Shown: piece by piece, positions 49,001 through 58,140 of the stretch | How the letters are laid out: every line of letters starts with the position of its first letter | Position numbering within the stretch: the first letter of the stretch is position 1 | DNA from: Ampelomyces quisqualis | Taxonomy: Eukaryota > Ascomycota > Dothideomycetes > Pleosporales > Phaeosphaeriaceae | Assembly: GCA_018398575.1 (NCBI GenBank) | Contig: JAGTXZ010000019.1 | Coordinates: forward strand, 1,054,001-1,118,000 | DNA length: 64,000 nt | Direction: 5' to 3' | Program-made: the position numbers and the translations under genes | The notes under the pieces: model-generated | Told to the model about the DNA's origin: nothing | Databases searched by the model: none | Seen by the model: only the letters and a program-made list of their open reading frames with translations

Positions 49001-50325
49001 CTAGAATTATTAAAATCTCTTGTCCTCTTTTAGTGTTATATTACTATACTTCTGTCTGCGCCTTTAGACAGGAGTTACTTATTTTCTAAGCTTAGAGTGT
49101 CTTTTAACGCGTCCTCTTCTTCTTTACCCTGTGCCTTAGCTGCTGTAGCCTTAGCAGGTTTTAAAGGTAAAGATAATTTGTATTTGCTAGCGTAGTGTTC
49201 TAACTTACTGCAGTAGAGGCATAAGTTGTTTTGTCTCTAGTAGAACTACTCTTCTACAGTAGCCTACTTAGCTTTCTTTCTTTTAGAAGATTTTCTCTTA
49301 GTCCTCCTAGAATGTCCTCTTGTAGGTTTCTAATCTATAGGTTCCTTAACGTTCTATCTTTTAGTGTGCTTACTACTAAGTTTTACTCTGTACAAGTTTT
49401 CCTTAATAATTGCTACTCTATCTATAAGGTTATAAATTCTCTATTTAGGTTTAGTCTCTACAGAGATTATCCTATCTTGTAGGTCTAGCTAGATAGCGCT
49501 TAGGTACCTTGTTTTCAGGTTTGCTTTGTTGTCTTTCTTGCCTGCGTTATAGGCTAGCCTTATAAACTCTGTATTAAAGCTCTAGAGAGAAGACTTATTC
49601 TATTAAATTGTTTAGAGTCTCCTTTGTAATCTTTTGTTGTGTAGCTTGTTACTAAATTAGCTGTTTAGGAAGTCCTAAAGTTCTTTTGCAGAGCCTTAGG
49701 AGTTCTAGGTTACTTAAGACAGAGCTATACTAGCTACTAACCTCTTAAGGCAGTTAAAGATATAGCCTGCTTAAGAGCCTAGTCCTGCGCTGTTGTGTTC
49801 TAGTTTATACTTTATTTAAGCCTTAAAGATGCAGTAATCTTTTTAATCTCCTCTATACGCTTCTAGGTTAGAGACTTTATAAGTCTTCTAGAGTAAGAGA
49901 AAGCTTTCTAGAGGGGTCTATATAAAGCTAGAGGTTTCTAGAGTTAATTAGGCTGTAAGCCTTGCAACTTGTTTCTGTAGATTTCTTACTAGCAATACTA
50001 AGTCTAGATCTACGCTTATAGAGGACTTTCCTTTCCTATTGTTAGAGGGTCTAGCTGCTAGGGAGTTACATACTTCCTGCTAGGCGGGCGTTTCCTTAAG
50101 GCTGTTTAACAGCAATTGTTTCTTAATCTGTTGTTCCTCTAGGTCTAGGAAGTTATTAATAATTATCTAATTAAACTTGTCCTTAATAACTAACTTAGAA
50201 ACGCTATTGCGTCTTATCTAGATAGCTTGTACTATTATATCTTGTACTGTTATAGAAACAGTTACTTATTCTATACTAGAGGTTACTAATAGCCCTTTAG
50301 CCTAGTTAGGTTTAACAAATTCAAT

Positions 50326-50542
50326 TGTAAGGGGCAGACCCTAAGGGTAGATGCTAGGAAATAAAAACGTAAATTTGTGTCCTATCCTAATTGCTACCTA
50401 AAGGGTTTTTATAGTCTAGAGGATTTTAGTGTTCTAGTCTAGAACGTTTTTAGTGTTCTAGTCCAGAGCGTTTTTGGTGTTCTGGTTCAGAGAGCCAAGG
50501 TTTTTCCGTAACTAAGGACTAACCGGGCGGCAGCCTATTACA
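50326..50542 (-). repeat. LTR of gypsy element 2 (5' LTR in coding sense)
   Basis: This is the 217-bp partner of 42793–43009. Its last 90 bp keep many G and C bases (GGTGTTCTGGTTCAGAG, AACCGGGCGGCAGCC) where the partner has A and T, so RIP damage here is lighter than in the other LTR. Confidence 0.93.
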
Positions 50543-53500
50543 GTAGCACTCCTTAAGTAGCTAAGGTTATAGTCTTCTAGATAGTATTAACGTGCTACCT
50601 AACTCTAGTACTTACCTCTTATACCTTGTTAGCTCTTATAGTGCGTAGATTTTTAAAATACCTGCTATACTATACTTCTATACTATAGAGTAAAGAAGGT
50701 AGAATATATATTATTATAGCTTTGTGCAGAGCGCTTAGAAGCAAACTTCTTATAGTTTTAGCTAAACTCTTAATATAGTAGAATACTCTTCTAGCTAAGG
50801 CAGCTCTTATAGTAACATGCCTTTTAAACGTAAGCTTCTAGTTAAACTAAACTCTAAGCTATTAGAGGGCAGGTTAAGTCCTATTGCTTAATACTGCAAC
50901 TAGTTTAATTATAAGCTCTTTACTAACCTAGCACAAAAGAAAGTAATTTCTCTTCTATCTAGTAAAATAAATTATTTCTAGCTTCTTTAGCGCAAAAGTA
51001 ACTTTATGTCTCTTACTCTATACTGTAATATTTTGTAAGTCTTTCTATAGAAGTCTTATATTCTTATTAAGAGAGCGTAAAGCCTAGTAGATGCAGATAT
51101 TATTAGTATACCTAAACCTTAAAGTCTTGTTTGCTATAAAGAGTTCTGCAAAGTAAAGAGTATAGAAAACTAGCAAAAGAAAAGACTCTTATAGAGTACT
51201 ATAGGCAATAGGATAGTAAAGTATTGTTACTATCTCTAGTCTTACTTTAACCTGCTTTTTAGTTAGAAAAAAGTCTATAAATTTAAGTGTAGTAGGTAGC
51301 TATCCTTGCTTAGCTATTCTAAGCAAAAGCCTATTTTTTAGCAGCGCGTTAAAGGCTCTCTAAACGTCTAGAGTAACTATTGTAACATACTTACCTACTG
51401 CCTATACAGCTTCTATATTATAAGTAAATAATATAATAATATCTATAGCTAAGCGTTTAAGTAAAGCTCTGCTATACTATAGGCTAAGAATACTATAAGT
51501 TATTGCAATCTACGCAATGCGTTAGGCTATAATTCTCTTAAGTTCTTTGCCTAGCACTAAGAGAAGAGCTATAAGCTTTAGTAACTTTACTAAAGATATA
51601 TCTCTCTTTTCTACTTTTAAAATTATAGCTACTTCTGCTTGCTTTTACGTAGTAGAAAAGTAGCTGTGTTTAAGATATACGCAGTAGATAGTTTATACTA
51701 GCTCCTTAATATACTTTTAACAGAGCTTTAAGTAGTAGATAGTAATCTTATTAGTGCTTAGAGAGGTGCTTATTACGCTAATAGTGTTCTGTTCTACTTT
51801 TTCTATTAACACTGTTGTGTTCTACAGTAGATTTCTAGTCCTAGTAGAGTTTAGAAAAGAAAATTTACTGTCTAGGTTATTCTCTATACTAAATCTTTCT
51901 AGAACTTTTTTACACAGGGCTTTAGCCTTACCTGCTAGATTAGTAATAGTAACTTTATTAACAATTAGTAGTGCGCTCTTCTGTTAGGTAACAGGCTTAT
52001 ACTAACTAATAATTCTATAGAGGTTCTTATTATTTTCTATATTATTAATTATGTTAGTCTAGTATTTTACCTTTACTTTTTAGACTATAGTTTTAAATTA
52101 TATAGTCTTCTCTGTAGCTGCGCTGTAACTAAGACCTTTTTAGAGGCTTTTAATATATAGTTTATAGGCAGTAGCGTACTCTAGTGTCTACTATAAGGCA
52201 AAGAATACCTTCTTACTAGATAGCTTGCTAGTAGTATAGAGCGCGTTCTATAGGGCTTAAGTTAAGCTTTGCACTACCTTGTCTATTTATTGCGTTATAA
52301 CAAACTAGCGTAAGATACTAACGCTTGTTAGGCCTAGTTTAACTAGGCCTATAAACTAATATTTATTGTCTTCTTTTAGGCAGTATTAAAAGGTTTTAGG
52401 CGCTAGAGCTTCTTATCTTAGTATTACTGTAACTTAGGTACTATAGTCTAAACTATAATGCAGCTTATCTTAAACTATTATTTTAGCAAAAAAAATGTTA
52501 GAGAAGGTAAAGTCTAGAATATAGCTAGCCTAGTAAGTTAGGGTGCCTGCCTTGCCTATAAAATCTAAGCTGTTTTCTAGTGCCTACCTAGCAAGCTCTC
52601 TACTACTATAAGTAGTTTATGCGCTAGGCTTAAAAGTGTTATACCTAACGTTAAAATCTTCTTCTATAGCTATTCTAGGTCTAGGCTAAATAGCTAGGAC
52701 CTAGTCTAAAGTAGGCTAGTAATTTAGCTGCTAGTAGATATTAACAACAGTAAAACTATTAACTTTAATTTAAAAAAGGTCTCTACTTGTCTTTAAGTAC
52801 GCAAGAATAGTACTTAGCTAAGTATTTCTTTTTACGTATATTATTACTCTAGGTCTTTCTTTCTTATAGGCGTTAAGGTTGTCTTAGCTGCTTATAAGAG
52901 CAAAGCAATAGAACCTAGAGTAGTTAGAAGTTATGCTAGCTCTAGTAGAAGTGCTAGCTCTAGTAAATAGCTTCTAGATGCATATAATATTAATATTATA
53001 CTTATCTACTAAAGTAATTGCAGCTGTATAGCAGAGAGCACTTCTGCTTACATTAACCTACGTAATTTTTAAGTCTTTCTCTTTTAGTAGTAGCCTTTAT
53101 AGCAGTTGCTAAGAGTAAAAGTACTACTAGCTAGTATACTAGAGTTATCTTAATATAAAACGTTATTGCTTATGTTAACGTCTATATCTTCTTTTCTTTT
53201 AGAGTAAAAAAAGTCTATAAAAACATTAGAGTTTAGGGCTGCTGCTAGTATAAGAGACCTAGCAGAAATTTGTCTTAGGTTATAGTTCTAGAGGGTTTTA
53301 GCAGCCTTAGACAGTTGTTTAGATAGCTTCTAACCTTTAGAAGAAGCAGTAGAAGTAGTAGTGCTCTATCTCTTTACTAGTAGTATTAGCAAAAGAACAG
53401 AGGTTACTGTAGGCCTAATAGTAGTAGAGGCAGCTATAAGAGCAGCACTTTCTTAGTTAGGTTTAATAACAATAAGAGTAGTAGCAGTAAGAGTAGTACT

Positions 53501-55112
53501 AGTAAAGTTAAAAGTGTAAGTTAACGCTTGTAGTCTAGATATAGTAGCGTTAGATATTTACTGCGCTAGTTTATAAGTCTAGTTATACGCTTACTTTCCT
53601 ATACAGCGTACTTTGTTTAGCTTTCTTTTAGTAAGCTAAATAATATTTCTGTTAGCTTTCTTTAGAGTAGCTAGGTAATACTTATAGTTAAAAGAGTAGA
53701 AGCTAAGGTAGTTAGTATACTGCGCAACTCCTTTACATTCTGTAAAGCTTTCTTTATAGCATAAGTAAAGAGCGCTATAGTAGCTGCACTATACTTCTCT
53801 ACTATATTTAGCTCTATTGCAATAACCTTAACAGCTATTATTATAGCGTTAAATTTTTACTAACTTTGTAATTTTCTTAGCCTATTAGCTTTAGCTAAAG
53901 AGCTAGAAGGTAAGAACTAGAAATAAAAAGAAAATAATCTAAGTGTATATTCTATTGCAATTTACGCTGCGTTAGAATAGCCTACAGCTGCATAGCTTTA
54001 TATAGACCTATAACTTAACTTCTTTTACTACTAGAGCTTTAGTAACTAAAATAGGTAGACTAATAATAGAGTTGTACAAGCTAGCAACTTTCTAGACTAT
54101 ATAGTTATACTATACCTCTAGCAGATAGGCTTACTTGCCTAGTGCAGCCTTAACTATAAGGCGTTAGTTATTCTACTCTATAAGCTAATCTTATATTACG
54201 CTAGAAGAGAGATGTATAGCCTATTCTGTTTAGGTAAAAGTAATTTTTAAGATATTCTTTAGAGTAATTCTTAAGATATTAGCGTAAATAGCTTGTCTAA
54301 TTACAAAGGTCTTCTACTAATACAATAGAATAGTTACTAGAGTAGTAATTAAGATCTAGTTATCTACTCTTAGCGTCTATTTTTAGAAGTGCGCTTTACC
54401 TGTCTAGGCTGTTGTTATACCTCTAAATTCTTTAGCTAAAGTTATGCTTTAAGAAGTGTTAGGTCTACTACTATAAGTAAAAGAAGAGCTAGCAACGCTA
54501 GCCTAGGTGCGCTAAGTAGTAGTAGAAGTTACTGTAGTATCTGTTTTGCTGTTAGAGAATATAATAGAGCAAGTTTAGCGTATAGGGCAGCTAGTAGTAG
54601 TAAAGTTAAAAAAACTTATAAGAGTAGTAATAAGGTCTTTGCAAAGCCTAGTAGTAATATAGGCTTTATATAAGCTTATAAATCCTTGCACGCAGCTATT
54701 AAATGCGTTAGCAAAGGCCTAGATAACGTTGTAGTGCACTCTAGTAGCTGCTTAAAGGGCTTAAATCTACTCTTTTATAGCCTTAGTTGCGCTTCTTCTG
54801 TTACTTACACTACTACTAAGGTTAAAGATTAAGACAGGTACGCCTTTAGAGAATAGCTGTCTAATTCTCCTTAAGGTATAAAAGTTCTACTAGCTAGGCA
54901 ACTCTAGATCTAGAGGCCTAGTGTTATTAGAGCTGCTCTTAGGGGGCACTCTTTTAGGAGTTATATCTGCTATCTTCTACTACAGCGACAGCGTTAGTTA
55001 AGAGGGCAAATAAACGCAATAAAAGAGAAGGGGAAGCCTATAGCTTTAATTTAACGTTGAAATTAGCCTTAAATTCAAGGATCCTAATTTTCACAAAAGT
55101 TGGTGTTTGGTG

Positions 55113-55126
55113 AGGTGTGTGTCCTT
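55113..55126. repeat. Target-site duplication of LINE (right)
   Basis: AGGTGTGTGTCCTT matches 40718–40731 exactly. Sequence to its right has normal composition and belongs to island 2. Confidence 0.82.
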
Positions 55127-55502
55127 AGGGGGGTGATTCCCCTGTTACTTTTGTGCTAATGCGATCCGGCTGGGAGCTTTCCAATATCACGAATCGCTAC
55201 TCTAGTGCTGTTGCCTAAATGCCGGTAATCCTCTTCATGTTCCTGTCTTTTTGCTCGTAGTGATTTTGACTCCTTCCAGCATGACATCATAGACAGAAGG
55301 CCAAAAATCTATACTTCCCGAACTAATCCCAGCCATCTTTGCGACTGTTTGTCAAACCCCACTATAACCGCCACTACGACCAAACGTAGGACCACATTGG
55401 CCACTGCCCAACCCACTGCGAAGCGCTCGAGGCGAGAAGGTGCGATTGCGGCCATAGGAATCGTAATTTTCTCAAGACCCAAAAGGGAGAGGAGCCGTCA
55501 AG
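55127..55502. other. Spacer downstream of paralogue B
   Basis: These 376 bp hold the 3' untranslated region of the minus-strand gene and the original junction to island 1. A 76-codon plus-strand frame at 55349–55579 is antisense to the gene's end and has no domain. Confidence 0.5.
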
Positions 55503-56873
55503 TCAGGACTTATCGCCAGAATAAGGTGCGGTGCGCTGAGGTAGAGGAGGGCCTTGTTTGGAGAGCGGAGAGTTCTTGAAGGAGCGGCGGTGCCAGATGA
55601 AAGGCTTGAGAGGATGCTCAGATCCATCCTGCTTGTCATACCATTGGCGACGGGCAGTGATCTCCTCGGCTGTCGGTAGGATGGCCTTTGCAGCGTTCCT
55701 GGCAAAGATCTGGAGGCGATCGCGGCTGAAGAAGGGATATTTCGGTTGCCACTCTTTGGGCTGCCCAGCGTACCATGCGAGCCGCTCTGCGGCGACCTCA
55801 TCTCGAACGATGGGACAGTGGGCGGCGACATGGAAGGTGGACAAGGGATATAGACCGCGAGAGATGCATTCTTTGCAACGTAGACGGCCAATCGCAATGC
55901 AGTCCTCACCCATATGATATATGCTGGCGCAGTGGTGACAGTAATGCTTAACCCCACCCATGGCTTTGAAGTGGTTGCGAGTGTATTGCTCAATGTTGTG
56001 AGCCACCTTGAGGACGGGAAGATTGCTGCCCACTCGAGCTTCTCTTGGCAGGCCCATGAGTACCGCGCACATCATCGTGCGGCCAACGTCATTGGCGGCG
56101 GTGTGAGAGTCGCTGTGCTGAAACCCCAATTTTTGCACCAGCGTCTTCAAGCCGATCGGCTCCTTGCTGTTGCCCCAGTGCCCAGCATCTCGGGCGATCT
56201 GCTGGGTGTCGATTTCGCGCACCACAGTATTCAATGCCTCGATATCGAAGTCGAGATCTTTTCCATTGAGGTTGATCTTGTCATGGAGGACAGAATGGCC
56301 TAGGACAATGATAGGACGGTTGTGACCCTGAAGACCTTTAACGTTTGTGATCGGTTGGACCATGATGTCGTGAAGAATTTTGCGAGCCTCCGCGAACGTG
56401 ACGAAACGAACTTCTCCGAAGCGGTTGCCTCGTGGGCCTCGGGACCTGACATTGGTAGTGAGAAGATGGGTCTTCTCACAAAGACGGAAAAAGTGGTACT
56501 CAGCCTGCTTCATCAAGTTCTCACCATGGTCGCCAAAATCTCCCGACTGTGCAAATGGCAAGACATCCTGAGTATGCGTGATGCCGATACCAATCTCGGT
56601 CATCTCATCACTGTTGAGCGTATAATGCTCACAGTCAATGCACACCACAACAGTGTGCTGAGCAAGCTGATCAGCGATTGCTCGGGCCCGTAGCATTTTC
56701 TTGTTGCCAAATCTCGCGGTCTGTACATTGTTGAGCCCGAGGCAGTGCTGAAGAACCTCAAGATCGGTGAAATTTTCCTTCCGGAAGAGATTGCTGAGTT
56801 CCCAGAAAGGTGACAAGAGAGCGGTACTAGAGAGTTTGTCGGTGTTTTCCATTTTGTGGACTGAACCAAACAT
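55503..56873 (-). CDS. DEDDh 3'-5' exonuclease-fold protein with CCHC zinc knuckle (paralogue B)
   Basis: This 456-residue paralogue of 38798–40267 shares, in order, DEMTEIG, GNRFGE, RFVTFAEAR, EIDTQ and HTA-ND. Catalytic positions are Asp80 and Glu82 (IDCE), Asp198 (GHSVLHD) and His257/Asp262 (HTAAND), so a nuclease fold with a complete metal-binding set is predicted. The tail has a textbook knuckle CHHCASIYHMGEDC (312–325, CX2CX4HX4C) and a second cluster Cys333-X2-Cys336 … His348-X4-Cys353. Start choice: ATG at 56871–56873 follows a TATA box and CT-rich leader; Met8 is an alternative. Identity to paralogue A looks well below 80%, which may be why neither was hit by RIP. Gfd2/YDR514C-like by fold; biological role not established. 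Confidence 0.88.
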   Translation of the reverse strand: MFGSVHKMENTDKLSSTALLSPFWELSNLFRKENFTDLEVLQHCLGLNNVQTARFGNKKMLRARAIADQLAQHTVVVCIDCEHYTLNSDEMTEIGIGITHTQDVLPFAQSGDFGDHGENLMKQAEYHFFRLCEKTHLLTTNVRSRGPRGNRFGEVRFVTFAEARKILHDIMVQPITNVKGLQGHNRPIIVLGHSVLHDKINLNGKDLDFDIEALNTVVREIDTQQIARDAGHWGNSKEPIGLKTLVQKLGFQHSDSHTAANDVGRTMMCAVLMGLPREARVGSNLPVLKVAHNIEQYTRNHFKAMGGVKHYCHHCASIYHMGEDCIAIGRLRCKECISRGLYPLSTFHVAAHCPIVRDEVAAERLAWYAGQPKEWQPKYPFFSRDRLQIFARNAAKAILPTAEEITARRQWYDKQDGSEHPLKPFIWHRRSFKNSPLSKQGPPLPQRTAPYSGDKS

Positions 56874-57033
56874 CAGTGCTAAGAAAATATGAAGAAATTC
56901 CTCACATTGCTTACGTTGGAGCCCAGTTGATCAAATGCGCCTATAAAGTGGTTGAGCTCTTTGCGGAAGTTGAGGCTGTCGAGGTCTTGTAGAGAAGGGG
57001 AAGAAGGGGTCGTGTAATGCGAAAAAGACTTGC

Positions 57034-57040
57034 TTATATA
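57034..57040 (-). promoter_or_regulatory. TATA box of paralogue B
   Basis: TATATAA on the minus strand, 160 bp upstream of the ATG, is followed at about 30 bp by the pyrimidine-rich stretch CCCCTTCTTCCCCTTCTCTA, the usual fungal start-site context. No upstream ATG intervenes except one in a short frame near 56906. Confidence 0.6.
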
Positions 57041-57811
57041 CTTGGAGGCGCTGAGTCAAGATTCAGGGAAGGAAAGTCGGGGAAAAACGAAGGTGAAAGG
57101 CTATCCGCTGACCTAAGGCGTGTGGCTGACAAACGAAAGGGAAATCTCAAAGTGAAAGAGACTTGGGAGCCGCGTCAACGCGCGCTCAACGGAAGTCTGC
57201 GCAGGTATGCCTGACCAAAAAGATACAGCCGCAAGTCATTTTAGATTTTCCACATCCAATAGCACAGAGGAATCTTTATACCATGGGCCACGCCCATCGA
57301 CATCATCACATGTACAGTTGAGCAATCATATGCCATATCTTATGGTGTAATACTTGGGCATGTGATGAAGGATTTGATTACCAGCTTGGATAATTAAGAA
57401 TCACAAGGAAGCATCAAAGTTTTCTTAGCTATTAATAATAATTAACTCCCATTAGCACTCACGTTGTGCTACAATCTCGGGTTCCAGAGGTGCTTTGAAG
57501 GGGTTTGCGACAATGTCGTCTTTTATGGCGCGACATTGTGTCATTGAGCAAATCTGCATAATAAACGCCAATACCTTCAGTATTTTGGAGTGGTTGGATG
57601 AAGTTGAACATGATGGAGCAAGGTGTGCTAAAATGATTGTCTCAAATACTCGCCGTCGGCTTTGGGGTTGGGCTCCAGCGTGTTTCATTACATATATCGA
57701 TCTTGAATTCAAAAGAGCCCAATGACGACGCTCAATACGCCCGAAGCATTTTGACTATCTTAAGCTCAATCCGATTATGCTGCAGCAATATCAGGTATTG
57801 TGTCAGACGTC
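57041..57811. other. Spacer with possible 3' remains of paralogue C
   Basis: No gene is confirmed. Minus-strand frames at 57452–57712 and 57732–57932 could be out-of-frame remains of the third paralogue's C-terminal part, but they lack recognisable motifs. The part next to 57041 should hold upstream control sequence of paralogue B. Confidence 0.4.
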
Positions 57812-58140
57812 TCAGGACTGTGTAAAGCAAAAGAGATTCAGTTCTTTGTTGAACGGCATCTTGATCAATGATACCTCGCGACGATTTCCGGCCTGCGAAG
57901 TGTTGCAATGCGTACACTTGATCTTGACCCAACAGCGGCTGCCGTTGGGTCCACTGCTCGTATGACCCCGTCGGTTACACCTCAAACACAATACTCTTCG
58001 ACGCCCTGTGTCCACACCAGATTTGGACCGGTACCCTCGACTGGGTCGACATCATCTTGTAGTGATCGAGTGCCGTTCACGACATCTTCACAGTGTTTCA
58101 TTGTTGCGTCATTCCAGGCGGTATGTGCGTCGCGGTGCTG
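57812..58140 (-). pseudogene. Third DEDDh/zinc-knuckle paralogue (C), decayed
   Basis: On the minus strand from 58140 the frame reads QHRDAHTAWNDATMKHCEDV, which matches the Exo III block of the other two (HDDPHTALNDAARTV, HSDSHTAANDVGRTM). About 35 codons later this frame reaches a stop near 58000. A second frame, offset and open from 58051 to 57812, gives CLRCNRRGHTSSGPNGSRCW then IKCTHC, the zinc-knuckle region in the expected place. The simplest reading is a frameshift between the two domains. Exo I and Exo II blocks were not found upstream; a 37-codon open frame at 58174–58287 has no match. An unrecognised intron instead of a frameshift cannot be excluded, but loss of the N-terminal half argues for a pseudogene. 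Confidence 0.7.

Larger units (their letters stand above)
42793..50542 (-). mobile_element. Ty3/gypsy LTR retrotransposon 2, nested in the LINE, RIP-inactivated
   Basis: The element is 7,750 bp with 217-bp LTRs and a perfect GTAGC duplication (42788–42792 and 50543–50547). It reads on the minus strand. A Gag-type knuckle CLYCSKLEHY lies at about 49192–49221, its fourth ligand lost or mutated. Reverse transcriptase shows YIDNVLIYT at 47843–47869 (YIDD with Asp changed to Asn). Integrase should lie between 44 and 46.7 kb, but stops make it hard to read. It shares the SKLEHY knuckle with gypsy element 3, yet its LTRs are unrelated. It is the youngest insertion in this block, because it interrupts the LINE. 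Confidence 0.92.
40732..55112 (-). mobile_element. Tad-like LINE (non-LTR retrotransposon), RIP-inactivated, interrupted by gypsy element 2
   Basis: Excluding the nested element, about 6.6 kb remains in two parts: 50548–55112 (5' and central) and 40732–42787 (3'). On the minus strand, reverse transcriptase shows DV*RAFNALLKNRL at about 51330–51372 (the 'DVxGAFDxVxHxRL' block) and YTNNICIY at 51087–51110 in place of YxDDI. The first residues after the gypsy insertion (FSRVATLKEAKLRFAVRI, about 42650–42740) continue the post-RT region, showing one reading unit was split. The 5' third should carry ORF1 and an endonuclease, but I could not confirm motifs. Tail (CCAA)n and a 14-bp duplication delimit it. 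Confidence 0.8.

Noticed and set aside
55472..55993. 173-codon minus-strand frame overlapping paralogue B
   Set aside because: It is out of frame with the conserved zinc-knuckle and tail of paralogue B and lacks any domain.
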